Shown here piece by piece: positions 35,938-45,559 of a stretch of DNA of 64,000 bases (positions within the stretch are counted from its first letter, which is position 1; the number at the start of each line of letters is the position of its first letter). Under the pieces are notes generated by a model that worked only from the letters and a program-made list of their open reading frames with translations, was not told the origin of the DNA and made no database searches. The position numbers and the translations under genes are program-made. Source of the DNA: an uncultured Flavobacteriaceae bacterium. Lineage in GTDB: Bacteria; Bacteroidota; Bacteroidia; Flavobacteriales; Flavobacteriaceae. The stretch lies in contig CANLQD010000002.1 in the NCBI GenBank assembly GCA_947493175.1, positions 1 through 64,000 of the forward strand. The letters run 5' to 3'.

Positions 35938-36471
35938 CTATTTTAATAGCGCTATTAATTTTTTCTTTGCTCTGTGGTATTGTGACTTGGAGGTCGATAC
36001 GGAGATGCCCAATATTTCGGCAATCTCTATATGATCATACCCTTCGATCAAGTACAGGTTGATTATTTGCTTGTATCCGTCCGGTAATTTTTCAATTGCT
36101 GTTTTTATCCGCTGTATGTCAACCGGTGTTGGTTTTTCAATTTCTTCCTCCGCCAAATGGTAGGCATGAGCTTCAAAACCGGTCAACGGAATTCGTTTTA
36201 ATTTTAAATGGTTAATACTCTTATTGATTACAATTCGTTTTAACCAGGCGCCAAAGCTACTTTCGTATTTAAAGCTTTCGAGCTTTCTAAAGGCTTCTAC
36301 AAAACTGTCTTGAAGTACGTCTTCGGCATCTTCTTTGGTACCTACCATTCGCATACAGGTATTGTACATGGCATCTACATAGTGTTCGTAGAGCACATAC
36401 TGTGAACCACGGTCCCCAGACTTGCTTTTTTCAACAAGCTCACGATGTGTAAAACGGAGTTCGGTTTTCAA
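35938..36471 (-). CDS. ECF-type RNA polymerase sigma factor
   Basis: 177 residues: sigma-70 region 2 (YEHYVDAMYNTCMRMVGTKEDAEDVLQDSFVEAFRKL, then FGAWLKRIVINKSINHL) and region 4 (IEKLPDGYKQIINLYLIEGYDHIEIAEILGISVSTSKSQYHRAKKKL). First gene of a minus-strand set with an anti-sigma-like protein and surface proteins, which it probably controls. A TAGTTTTG box lies 37 bases upstream. Confidence 0.93.
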   Translation of the reverse strand: MKTELRFTHRELVEKSKSGDRGSQYVLYEHYVDAMYNTCMRMVGTKEDAEDVLQDSFVEAFRKLESFKYESSFGAWLKRIVINKSINHLKLKRIPLTGFEAHAYHLAEEEIEKPTPVDIQRIKTAIEKLPDGYKQIINLYLIEGYDHIEIAEILGISVSTSKSQYHRAKKKLIALLK

Positions 36472-36507
36472 TGAATCTCAAGACTGGTTATACGTATCTG
36501 ATGCGAA

Positions 36508-36515
36508 CAAAACTA
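36508..36515 (-). promoter_or_regulatory. -7 box (TAGTTTTG) before ECF sigma gene
   Basis: On the minus strand TAGTTTTG fits TAnnTTTG and ends 36 bases before the sigma-factor ATG. No TTTG -33 box was found at the usual distance, which could fit use of an alternative sigma factor. Confidence 0.4.
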
Positions 36516-36623
36516 AAGACAGGCAAAAAAGGTAAGGGTTGCATGAAAAAAGTATGAAATTGAATTTTATGGGCATGTCCCCCATTGAAGTTGGTAAATT
36601 ATGATGGTTTTGTCATATATCCT

Positions 36624-37856
36624 TCAAACCTTGTCGATCGGCAAGGCCTTCTTCCTAAAGGGAAATACTTTTAGAAAGGTGAGACTTCTCCATAGCCATT
36701 CGAACGGACCATAGTAAAAATGCTTCAACCATAACTTACTGACCGCCATTTGTATGAGGATGAACAGTATCGCGATCAAGAAAGTATAAAGGTTTCGTAG
36801 TTCCCCAATGTATGCCAGTCCCCAACCATATAATAGAAAGGTACCTACAACACTTTGCAGCACGTAGTTAGTAAGCGCCATTCGCCCATAAGGGGCAAAG
36901 GTTCGAAGCCATCGTTCAGGTCGGGTGTTGCGGTACAAAATAGCGAAGAGGGTAATGTAAAGCATGGTAATGGCTACATTGGCCATGTCCATTCCCGAAA
37001 GTCCGACCATGGCGATCCAATTGTCGAGTTGGGCCTCCGGACCTAGGCTCATAAAGGCTCCTGCCGTAATTCCCAAGGATACCAAGAATAGAACAATAGA
37101 TCCGATCAATACTTTTTTGGTCAATTTTCGTTCTTCCCTGAAACGGGCAAAAAAACCATTGCGGCCTACAATAAGGCCTACCAGAAAAAAAGCGAATGTA
37201 AAATACCCCCTGCCAAAACTACCATACTGAAAATTCATTTTATCTAGATGACCTTCCCAAGCATTGGTGGCAAAGACTTCCCAAAGACTACCGTTTTTTA
37301 ATGTTTCATAATATGCCAGTACGCGTGGTGCGTTCATATCCATTGGATCGACATCCAAAAAAAGATGACCCCCACCTGCAAAAAAGAAAGTGATATACCT
37401 ACCCAACCCTAGAAATAGCAAGGCGGAAATTAGCAATACCCAATTCGTCTGGAGCTTATAGAAGGGAATTAACAAAATACCCAGCATGGCGTAGATAGTG
37501 AGAATATCGCCTCTGTAAAAAAGGCTATGGGCATAGCCTATCAATAGTAAAACCAGCAATCGCCATAGAAATCTTCCTCCGAAGGGGACACCTTTGCGGG
37601 CACTATTGTCCATTTGAATAAAAAAGCTAAGCCCGAACAAAAAAGAGAAGAGGGCGATAAATTTTCCCCTTAAGAAAATCCCGATGAAACCGTTGATGAT
37701 TTGATCTATGGTTCCAGGGCTTACCGCTTCGTAAAAACTGGCCGGGGCACCCGCTCCGATATAGTTTTCTACCATATGGCAGATTACAATACCGGCAAGG
37801 GCAAAACCCCTGAGAGAGTCGATAATTTCAATTCGTTTGGTGGTAGCAGTCTGCAT
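36624..37856 (-). CDS. DUF418 membrane protein
   Basis: 410 residues with about ten membrane helices. It has the family start EIIDSLRGFALAGIVICHMVENY, the C-terminal DUF418 region (RTFAPYGRMALTNYVLQSVVGTFLLYGWGLAYIG) and the ending YYGPFEWLWRSLTF. Related to acyltransferase-3-like membrane proteins; substrate unknown. Single minus-strand gene. Confidence 0.88.
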   Translation of the reverse strand: MQTATTKRIEIIDSLRGFALAGIVICHMVENYIGAGAPASFYEAVSPGTIDQIINGFIGIFLRGKFIALFSFLFGLSFFIQMDNSARKGVPFGGRFLWRLLVLLLIGYAHSLFYRGDILTIYAMLGILLIPFYKLQTNWVLLISALLFLGLGRYITFFFAGGGHLFLDVDPMDMNAPRVLAYYETLKNGSLWEVFATNAWEGHLDKMNFQYGSFGRGYFTFAFFLVGLIVGRNGFFARFREERKLTKKVLIGSIVLFLVSLGITAGAFMSLGPEAQLDNWIAMVGLSGMDMANVAITMLYITLFAILYRNTRPERWLRTFAPYGRMALTNYVLQSVVGTFLLYGWGLAYIGELRNLYTFLIAILFILIQMAVSKLWLKHFYYGPFEWLWRSLTFLKVFPFRKKALPIDKV

Positions 37857-38060
37857 AACGATAGGTTATAGTTGTTCATAAATAGGACGACGGTTTTTAA
37901 AGGATGTTACACTTTGATAACCAAAGTTTTGAGGTTTGTATTTTAAAACTCCGGTCGTGCTTCGACACTTTGGCTGTACGTAGTGCAGGCAAGCTTTGCG
38001 TGAAGTTGCTGTTTCGAATTGGCTTCCCGGCTTTACCCATTTATCGTTGGTATTTTACTA

Positions 38061-38879
38061 TCACCACCATACAACAAAAAATTTCTCAAAGGTATCATCC
38101 GGTTTCTTCATCCACACCATGGGGGCATTTTCCTTGAGCATTCGTAGATTTAGTTCTAACAATAGCTCAAAATGCGAGCACCATGGAACATCGGTATGCG
38201 GTGCGATGACCCATTCGACCTTGTAAGGAACATAGTAGCTGTTTTGTTGAAACTCCCTGCTATTAAAATCGTCGAAGCGTAACCAAAAACCTGTTATACA
38301 GTCATGGTTCAAAGGCCTAATATGAACGCTTTCAGTATCAAAAGGCCGAAATAATTGCGCCTTATAACAGGCTTGATGCGTTATTTCACGATGGTCGATT
38401 CCTTTGGCACCCAAGGCCGCCGCCCCTTCGTTCGAATGTAATAAGGGAAACTGTCCATTTCTGATTTTTTCCATCTTGGTAAAGAACATATCCCTTTTGT
38501 TAGGACCCATAAGTTGGTGAACGGGTTCTGACATTTCAGTATGGATAATGTAGAACTTATAGGTCAACTCCACATGTATTGTTTGTTGCAATTCTAGATT
38601 TCTTAATATAAAATCAATTTCCCCGATGGTTCGATTCCCATTTTTAATGGGTAGGTTATGCAGTAGAAGGCGATAGTTGGGTGCATGTTCTAACAATTGC
38701 TTGAAAACGTACTCCATTTGGTGTCCTAAGCGAATATTGGAAGGCAACTTGTTATAGGACAAACCTTCGGTTTTTATACCCGGGAATTCAAATTGTCGAA
38801 TGCCAAACTGTTCATTCAACCACAGGGGAGGTGTGGCCAAAAACCCCTGAATTTGTTTGTGAAGTAGTTCTACTGCCAT
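38061..38879 (-). CDS. DUF1853 protein
   Basis: 272 residues, cytoplasmic. Motifs IGEIDFILRNLELQQTIHVELTYKFYI look like a nuclease-type core (acidic residue, then E-x-x-x-K) shared by DUF1853 proteins, whose function is unknown. Other conserved parts: LGHQMEYVFKQLLEH and TGFWLRFDDF. It stands alone between DUF418 and a vWA gene on the opposite strand. Confidence 0.78.
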   Translation of the reverse strand: MAVELLHKQIQGFLATPPLWLNEQFGIRQFEFPGIKTEGLSYNKLPSNIRLGHQMEYVFKQLLEHAPNYRLLLHNLPIKNGNRTIGEIDFILRNLELQQTIHVELTYKFYIIHTEMSEPVHQLMGPNKRDMFFTKMEKIRNGQFPLLHSNEGAAALGAKGIDHREITHQACYKAQLFRPFDTESVHIRPLNHDCITGFWLRFDDFNSREFQQNSYYVPYKVEWVIAPHTDVPWCSHFELLLELNLRMLKENAPMVWMKKPDDTFEKFFVVWW

Positions 38880-39148
38880 GAACTCATTTGAAATACGAAT
38901 TTACACCAATAATTTCTGCGGTTACTCGGCGATGACTTTCAAAACCCATCAATAAATTCGACAGTTTCATAAGTGAAGATACGCCGTGTGTTGTTTGGAC
39001 CAATTTAGACTAGCTTTCTGACCTTTGATAGATGGCCGAAATAGGACTTGTCTTTTCACGACCAAGCTTAAATTTGCCCTTGCACTTTTGAACGTTAACT
39101 TTTCCTAAAAATAGAAGGTGCCAGCGGTAAAAGTGTTAATTTTATGGT

Positions 39149-40309
39149 ATGGCTATGAATATGAGAAAAGGCATTCGTTTTGATACGTATGTAGCACCGG
39201 AGCAAACTCCTTTTGATAAACTCTTCGATATTTTTCAGGAATTGATTACCCATACCTCGGGCGATTTTGATGAGGCCATTGATTGGTTGCGGGAGTTGGA
39301 TAAAGAATACGAGCTTACCGATGAGAACTACACGATCGACGACTTTATAGAAGACCTGAAAGCCAAGGGGTATATCAGGGAAGAGTTTGAGGATGGTGGC
39401 GGTGAAATGGGTGATGGGGAACAGGGCGAACAGGGCGATGGCCCGGGAAAAATATCGATTACCGCAAAAATGGAACGGATTATAAGGCAACGAGCCCTGG
39501 ATCAGATTTTTGGCAAATTGAAACGAAGCGGAGCGGGTAACCATAAAACAGGAAAATCAGGACAGGGCGACGAGCATACCGGGGATTTCAGGGAATACCG
39601 TTATGGTGACGGACTCGACCATATTTCAATGACCGAGAGTCTTAAAAACGCCCAGGTAAATCATGGTATCGGTAGTTTTTCGCTTAGTGAAGAGGATTTG
39701 GTGGTAGAGGATACCCACTACAAGGCGCAAATGAGCACGGTGCTGATGATCGACATCAGCCATAGTATGATTTTATATGGGGAAGACCGGATCACTCCCG
39801 CAAAAAAAGTGGCGATGGCGTTGGCCGAATTGATAACGACTCGATACCCAAAGGATACCTTGGACATTTTGGTCTTTGGCAACGATGCTTGGCCTATTCC
39901 TATCAAAGACCTACCATACCTAAAGGTGGGGCCTTACCATACGAACACGGTTGCCGGATTGCAGTTGGCGATGGATATGTTACGCAGAAAGCGAAATACC
40001 AACAAACAGATTTTTATGATTACCGACGGCAAGCCAAGCTGCCTTCGTATGCCAGACGGTACGTATTATAAGAATAGCGTCGGACTCGATGATTTCATTG
40101 TTGAAAAGTGCTATAATATGGCAAGGCAAGCCCGTAAGTTACACATTCCGATTACGACTTTTATGATTGCACAAGACCCTTACCTGATGCAATTTATACG
40201 GCATTTTACGGAAGCCAACAAGGGAAAGGCCTTCTTTACCGGACTAAAAGGACTCGGCGAGATGATTTTTGAGGATTATGAAAACAACAGACGAAAAAGG
40301 CTGAAATAA
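39149..40309 (+). CDS. vWA-domain protein (MoxR partner)
   Basis: 386 residues. The C-terminal half is a von Willebrand A domain with a full metal site (LMIDISHSMILYGE, D-x-S-x-S; later MITDGKPSC). The N-terminal half is acidic with a Gly/Glu linker (GGGEMGDGEQGEQGDGPG). An AAA ATPase of chelatase/MoxR type follows 308 bases later, so the two probably work as a chelatase-like pair. Start could be 39149 or an internal Met at 39155 or 39161; MRKGIRF (39161) resembles related proteins. Confidence 0.85.
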   Translation: MAMNMRKGIRFDTYVAPEQTPFDKLFDIFQELITHTSGDFDEAIDWLRELDKEYELTDENYTIDDFIEDLKAKGYIREEFEDGGGEMGDGEQGEQGDGPGKISITAKMERIIRQRALDQIFGKLKRSGAGNHKTGKSGQGDEHTGDFREYRYGDGLDHISMTESLKNAQVNHGIGSFSLSEEDLVVEDTHYKAQMSTVLMIDISHSMILYGEDRITPAKKVAMALAELITTRYPKDTLDILVFGNDAWPIPIKDLPYLKVGPYHTNTVAGLQLAMDMLRRKRNTNKQIFMITDGKPSCLRMPDGTYYKNSVGLDDFIVEKCYNMARQARKLHIPITTFMIAQDPYLMQFIRHFTEANKGKAFFTGLKGLGEMIFEDYENNRRKRLK

Positions 40310-40617
40310 AGACTAAAGAGAAAATGAAGGGCCATTGCTGATCAATAAAAAGTGTCGTTAAGTTTCTTTGTTATTAAACATGAAAACGATTCCTCTTCTG
40401 AGGAGAGCGGTGCTGAGCCATTCGAGCAAAGTTGTTTTTTTGAGAACTATTGAACAATAAAGTAGCATATAGCATAAAGAACAAATAATACAGAAAAAGA
40501 GTATAGAATATAGTAAGGATTGGAACTGAACGAACCTTTCTGCACCAAATAGATACGGCCCAGACCGGATTTGGTATTTTCTATCTTTGTTATGCTCTTT
40601 TACCTTTTTAAAAACCT
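40310..40617 (+). other. Gap between vWA gene and ATPase gene
   Basis: No gene or terminator seen. An exact TAnnTTTG box (TATCTTTG, 40582-40589) lies 29 bases before the ATPase ATG, so the ATPase may have its own promoter; no -33 box is evident. A 26-codon frame at 40380-40460 is not convincing. Confidence 0.5.
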
Positions 40618-42087
40618 ATGAAATTGAACCACAAAGAAATTTCCTCCCTTGGAGCATTAAAAAAAGCAGGTTACCAGACCAAAAGCATCAAAGACGAACT
40701 TCGCGATAACCTTCGTGAAAAAATCAAAAAAGGCGAGGATACTTTTGCGGGCGTTTGGGGGTATGAAGATTCTGTAATTCCTGAATTGGAACGTGCGATT
40801 CTTTCCCGCCATAATATTAATTTACTAGGATTAAGAGGGCAGGCAAAAACACGTTTGGCCCGTTTGATGGTCGGTCTGTTAGATGAATGGATTCCCGTAA
40901 TAGCAGGCTCCGAAATTAATGACGATCCGCTGCGGCCGATGTCCAGATATGCCAAAGAACTCCTAAATGAAAAGGGAGACGATACCCCGATTACTTGGTT
41001 GCATCGCGATGACCGTTTTTATGAGAAACTTGCAACACCCGATGTTACGGTCGCTGACTTGATAGGAGATGTAGACCCCATAAAGGCGGCTAATCTAAAA
41101 TTGTCCTATGCCGACGATCGTGTAATTCATTTTGGGATGATTCCCAGAGCGAACCGCTGCATCTTCGTTATCAACGAGCTTCCTGATTTGCAAGCTCGTA
41201 TCCAAGTCTCGTTGTTCAATATTTTGCAAGAGGGAGACATCCAAATTCGGGGATTTAAGCTCAGACTACCTTTGGATCTTCAGTTTGTTTTCACAGCAAA
41301 TCCGGAGGACTATACCAATAGAGGAAGCATTGTTACCCCTTTAAAAGATCGTATTGGATCTCAGATTTTGACCCACTATCCCGACGATATCGAAACGGCC
41401 CGTAAGATTACGGAACAGGAATCCAATCTGGATACCCGCCAGACCGATGCGGTGTACGTGCCAGATTTGGCCAAGGACCTGTTAGAGCAAATAAGTTTTG
41501 AGGCTCGAAAAAGCGAGTATGTCGATGCCAAGAGTGGTGTAAGCGCTCGAACCAGTATAACCGCTTTCGAAAACCTGTTAAGCACGGCCGAACGACGTGC
41601 TCTGCTGACAGGTGCCGACCATACCATGATACGTTTGAGCGACTTTTTGGGAGTTATTCCCGCCATCACAGGAAAAATTGAACTTGTTTACGAAGGGGAA
41701 CAGGAAGGTGCTGACGGCGTTGCGGCCATTTTAATCGATGATGCCGTAAAATCATTGTTTCCGCTGTATTTTCCTAAAATAAATAAGTTGGAGAAAAAGG
41801 ATGCCGAAACGCCTTATGATGAATTATTGCATTGGTTTTTTCAAGGACAAGGTTTTGAATTATTAGACGATTTTACCGATGAGGAATACCAACGTGCCTT
41901 GGACAGTATTCCTCAACTGAACCGGTTGATTACGGAACACCAACCAGAATGGCCCGAACGTGACGTATATTTCCTAAAGGAGCTGGTGCTTTGGGGGTTG
42001 GTCGCCCATAAAAAACTAAGCAAGAATCGTTTTTCCGAAGGGTACCAATTCAAGGACCTTTATGGAAGTTTTATTAGTGGCCTGTAA
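40618..42087 (+). CDS. MoxR/magnesium-chelatase-type AAA ATPase
   Basis: 489 residues. Walker A GLRGQAKTRLARL near residue 73, a Walker B/sensor region around CIFVINELPDLQARIQVSLFNILQEGDIQIRG, and VFTANPEDYTNRG. This is the arrangement of the chelatase I/MoxR class, often paired with a vWA protein, as with the gene just upstream. The C-terminal part is helical. Probable chaperone or metal-insertion partner; target unknown. Confidence 0.88.
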   Translation: MKLNHKEISSLGALKKAGYQTKSIKDELRDNLREKIKKGEDTFAGVWGYEDSVIPELERAILSRHNINLLGLRGQAKTRLARLMVGLLDEWIPVIAGSEINDDPLRPMSRYAKELLNEKGDDTPITWLHRDDRFYEKLATPDVTVADLIGDVDPIKAANLKLSYADDRVIHFGMIPRANRCIFVINELPDLQARIQVSLFNILQEGDIQIRGFKLRLPLDLQFVFTANPEDYTNRGSIVTPLKDRIGSQILTHYPDDIETARKITEQESNLDTRQTDAVYVPDLAKDLLEQISFEARKSEYVDAKSGVSARTSITAFENLLSTAERRALLTGADHTMIRLSDFLGVIPAITGKIELVYEGEQEGADGVAAILIDDAVKSLFPLYFPKINKLEKKDAETPYDELLHWFFQGQGFELLDDFTDEEYQRALDSIPQLNRLITEHQPEWPERDVYFLKELVLWGLVAHKKLSKNRFSEGYQFKDLYGSFISGL

Positions 42088-42253
42088 ATTACGTAGTCCA
42101 AACAGCAGAGGTCAAAAAATAGGTAGCACCCTTTATTGACTTGATGCCTATTGAAACCTGTTGGGATATGGCGATAACGTACATCATTTCGATAAGCTTG
42201 GTATGCCATTGAAAAGTATCTTTTTAAAGGTAAATCTGTACTTTCCGTATCGG

Positions 42254-43747
42254 TTATACTTGATAGGCCGGTAAATAAAAGGTAAATGAGCTCCCTTCTT
42301 TGGGCTTGCTCAAAACGGTAATGGTCGTATCGTGTAGGTCCATGATTTTTTTCACGATTGCGAGCCCCAATCCATAGCCCTGTTTTTTGGTGCTTTTTGA
42401 TACTTGCTTATACCGGTCAAAAATAAAAGGTTGTTCGTTCACCGGTATGCCGGTTCCCGTATCGGTAATATTTATTTCGATATTCTTGCCTTTCTGGTGT
42501 AAAGCCAATGTCACTTTCCCTTTTGGTTCTGTATACTTGATAGCGTTTTCAATCAGATTTTGAAGCGCACGTTCTACCAGGCTCACATCGGCAAATACCA
42601 TACTGTTTTCCTCTGGTTTATCCAGGGCAAGGGTAATTTCTTTACGTGCAGCCAAAACCTTAAACTTGGCGATCAGATCGTGGGAGAGCTCCGTAATAGA
42701 AAACGGCTCCTTTACGGGAGTCACCTGCTCAGCTTCCAATTTCGAGTATTCAAAAAGCTGGTTGATAAGCCCTGATAGTTTATCCACATTATCATGGGTA
42801 ATTTGAAGGTACTCCTGCTTTTCATTTTCAGTCAAGGAATCGCGCTTCATTTGTAGCGTTTCGATGTACCCTTTCAAAATGGCCAGAGGCGTTCGTAGGT
42901 CATGGGATACATTGGCAATCAATTCCCTTCGTAAGATGTCCACCGACTGTAATTTGTCCATATTATCGACAATGGTATCGGCCATTTCGTTAAATGAATT
43001 AGCAAAGATGGCGATATCCGAACGGTCTGGGTTTTCGATTCGTGCTCCCAAATCCCCTTCTTGGAACTTGCGTACCGTAGTTGTGATGAGGCGTAGGTTT
43101 TTAGTAAGGAACCAAATGGCCAATAATCCTAAAATGACTGAAAACAGTGTAGTCAAGAGTGTTGCGCCGATTCCTAGTTTTGCAAAGTACTGCCCCCAAA
43201 GGGTATCGCTTACTTGTTGAAAATTTTTACTGGCCAAGATAATGTATACATATCCTTTACGGCCATCGACATCATAAGGCGCCGCGGAAAAGATTTTTTG
43301 CTCCCCAGGATTCCTTGGATCATCTCCTAAGACATATTTTTCTCCTTTTTGAGCGATAAAAGTGTTGATAGGTGCCAACGACACACTTTTCGCAGGTGCG
43401 TTATCGCTGTGGTCAAGCACCACCGAATACAGGATTTCTCCGTTCGCATTCAGTAGATACACCTCAATCCCCCGATTAACCGCCATCATATCATGCATTA
43501 AATCACCAAATAGGGGTTTGTTTACACTACCATCGGCTAAAAACGGAGAAGCATCTTTGAACTTTTCGTCAATTACATGATTTGCTACCTCTGCATTGAG
43601 GCGTTGTGTGGTTTCTTGGTAGTGTTTTTTGGAAAAATAGCTGGTAATCAGCATATAGGAGACCCCCATCAATAGAATCAATGCAATAAATGCCAACCAT
43701 AGTTTCTTGACTAATTTTGGGGTCAGCGTTTTTTCGGTACCACTCAT
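42254..43747 (-). CDS. Sensor histidine kinase
   Basis: 497 residues: membrane helix 1 (about 15-35), a periplasmic sensor region (about 36-190), helix 2 (ATLLTTLFSVILGLLAIWFLT), HAMP domain, phospho-acceptor His in LIANVSHDLRTPLAILKG, and an ATPase domain with N box (LIENAIKYTEP), ITDTGTGIP and GYGLGLAIVKKIM. Overlaps the response regulator gene by four bases. Confidence 0.94.
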   Translation of the reverse strand: MSGTEKTLTPKLVKKLWLAFIALILLMGVSYMLITSYFSKKHYQETTQRLNAEVANHVIDEKFKDASPFLADGSVNKPLFGDLMHDMMAVNRGIEVYLLNANGEILYSVVLDHSDNAPAKSVSLAPINTFIAQKGEKYVLGDDPRNPGEQKIFSAAPYDVDGRKGYVYIILASKNFQQVSDTLWGQYFAKLGIGATLLTTLFSVILGLLAIWFLTKNLRLITTTVRKFQEGDLGARIENPDRSDIAIFANSFNEMADTIVDNMDKLQSVDILRRELIANVSHDLRTPLAILKGYIETLQMKRDSLTENEKQEYLQITHDNVDKLSGLINQLFEYSKLEAEQVTPVKEPFSITELSHDLIAKFKVLAARKEITLALDKPEENSMVFADVSLVERALQNLIENAIKYTEPKGKVTLALHQKGKNIEINITDTGTGIPVNEQPFIFDRYKQVSKSTKKQGYGLGLAIVKKIMDLHDTTITVLSKPKEGSSFTFYLPAYQV

Positions 43748-44442
43748 AAAATACTGTCTTCGTTAAATTTGTAACCAACCCCCCAAGTCGTAAGAATATA
43801 GGTAGGGTGGGCCATGTCCCATTCTATTTTGGCCCTTAACCGATTTATGTGAGAGTTTACGGTGTGCTCGTATCCTTCGAAGTTATAGCCCCAGATCATG
43901 TTCAAAAGCTCTGTTCGGCTATAATTACGGCCGGGATTGGATGCCATTAATACCAGAAGTTCGAATTCTTTTGGGGAGAGGTCCACTTTTTTATCTTTTA
44001 ACAGTACTTTTCTTTTATCGATATCGATATGTAGTCCTTCTGCCGAAATCAATGAAGAATCGGTGTCTTCTGTTTGTCTCGTTGTTGTTCTGCGCATTAC
44101 CGCCTTAATTCTTGCAAGCAATTCGCGTATGCTGAAAGGTTTTGTGATATAGTCATCAGCCCCTATTTCCAAACCGAGTACACGGTCGATTTCTTCCGAT
44201 TTGGCCGTCAACATAATGATAGGGGTATTTTTCTTGGCCCGCAATCTTTTGCAGATTTCGACACCATCCATACTTGGCAAAGTAAGGTCAAGTAGAATTA
44301 GGTCATACTCATTTTCTAAGGCCATTCGAAGTCCCTCTTCACCATCCATTGCCTTCGATGTATTATAAATTAAGTCGGTGAGATGTATTTCTAGTAATTT
44401 GATGATTTCCGGATCATCTTCGATAATGAGGATATCTTTCAT
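43744..44442 (-). CDS. OmpR-family response regulator
   Basis: 232 residues: receiver domain with D9/D10, phospho-acceptor D52 (LLDLTLPSMDG), T-A in MLTAKSEEIDRV and K in DYITKPFSIREL, then a winged-helix DNA-binding domain (LSPKEFELLVLMASNPG, YEHTVNSHINRLRAKIE). It precedes its kinase with a four-base overlap. The regulated genes are not evident. Confidence 0.95.
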   Translation of the reverse strand: MKDILIIEDDPEIIKLLEIHLTDLIYNTSKAMDGEEGLRMALENEYDLILLDLTLPSMDGVEICKRLRAKKNTPIIMLTAKSEEIDRVLGLEIGADDYITKPFSIRELLARIKAVMRRTTTRQTEDTDSSLISAEGLHIDIDKRKVLLKDKKVDLSPKEFELLVLMASNPGRNYSRTELLNMIWGYNFEGYEHTVNSHINRLRAKIEWDMAHPTYILTTWGVGYKFNEDSIL

Positions 44443-44659
44443 ACGGTACGAATGAAGTTAAAAAGTATCACATAAAGGTCACGGACAGCTCAAATGACCA
44501 TAACAATCCCCTAAACCTCCACCATCTTGGACATTCCTGGGAGACTTTAAATAGTCACATAATGAAATAATAGCCGAAAATCTCACGAAAACCTTACAGA
44601 AATACATGAAAAAGCTATGATTTTGTGATTTTATTGTACAATAAGAGCCTTTATTTTGT

Positions 44660-44752
44660 AATGCCTATAAAAGCAACCAGAAGAAAATAAACTTGATTGT
44701 TGCTTGTTGTTTGAAGTAAGAATGCCTTGGAACCAAGCCCGGGGCATTTTTT
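44660..44752 (+). ncRNA. Candidate small RNA with orphan terminator
   Basis: No gene is annotated here on the plus strand, yet a strong intrinsic terminator lies at 44721-44752. Upstream are a promoter-like box TTATTTTG (44651-44658), a nine-codon frame (MPIKATRRK, 44661-44690), and a perfect seven-base hairpin AAGCAAC/GTTGCTT (44671-44677 with 44699-44705). A transcript of about 90 bases would contain both hairpins. The -33 box is weak. It may be a small RNA or an attenuator-like leader without a downstream gene. Confidence 0.4.
44721..44752 (+). terminator. Orphan intrinsic terminator
   Basis: AATGCCTTGG (44721-44730) pairs with CCGGGGCATT (44739-44748), ten pairs with two G-T, followed by a T run. 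It points to the plus strand, where no upstream gene ends; both neighbouring genes are on the minus strand. Confidence 0.72.
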
Positions 44753-44878
44753 GTTTAGGCGCCCCCAATTTCAGAAGCGAATAGCATATTGAAATACGAT
44801 TCTGGAATACCTCTTTTCATCATGCCCTCAAGTAACCATTTCAGTAGACGAGGACCCTAAAGCTATGAATACCTTTCA

Positions 44879-45361
44879 TTAATCCCAAGTATCGATATGT
44901 CGATTGATTTCGTCAAAATTATAGGTGCCAACGAGGTCTTTACGATAACGGAAAGCAAGGAAAGTCAGTCCTATAATTAATAGATATAGCATAAAAATCA
45001 AAATTCCCAAAGGAATAAAAGTGCTTGGAATTACGTGATTTTCAAAATCAGAGGAGCTGAATAGAATAGCCAGTGTATCAAAAAGCTTATAGCCATAGAT
45101 CGGTAAAACTACATAAAGACCATACTCCAACGTTCGCATCTGGGGATCCGTTACTTCATCTTCCTTTATTTTAAACCACAGCACATACAAAAATGTAAAA
45201 TGCACTAGGGTGACCAAGGGAATTAAGTAGTTGTCGAACTTAAAAAAGTAGAACTTGTTGGTGTAAAGTCCGTAAAAACTAAAAACAATAAGCAAAAGCA
45301 AGGTGACTACGGAAAGTATCAAACCCCGTTTCCATGGCAGTATGCTCAGAATCGACTTCAT
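44879..45361 (-). CDS. Small membrane protein, unknown
   Basis: 160 residues with four predicted membrane helices (LILSVVTLLLLIVFSFYGLY, LIPLVTLVHFTFLYVLWF, LYVVLPIYGYKLFDTLAILF, IPLGILIFMLYLLIIGLTFLAF). Family not recognised. Separated from the next minus-strand gene by about 200 bases. Confidence 0.7.
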   Translation of the reverse strand: MKSILSILPWKRGLILSVVTLLLLIVFSFYGLYTNKFYFFKFDNYLIPLVTLVHFTFLYVLWFKIKEDEVTDPQMRTLEYGLYVVLPIYGYKLFDTLAILFSSSDFENHVIPSTFIPLGILIFMLYLLIIGLTFLAFRYRKDLVGTYNFDEINRHIDTWD

Positions 45362-45559
45362 GATAAGTAGGTTTTGGGGTTTTGGGGAACCCTATTCGTT
45401 ACCATTAAACGGGCAGGTATTTCCTTTATTTTAAAAATTCGATGAAGCGTAGCCAATGTTGGGTAATGCCATAAAGCTGTGGTGAACGTTCCAAATATTG
45501 GTTGTAAAAAAAACTTCTTGGGGGAACAATATTTCATAAAATCCTGTTTAGAATAGGGT

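Noticed and set aside
40380..40460. 26-codon frame (MKTIPLLRRAVLSHSSK...) as a possible leader peptide
   Set aside because: No terminator hairpin, no codon bias for any amino acid and no promoter at the right place.
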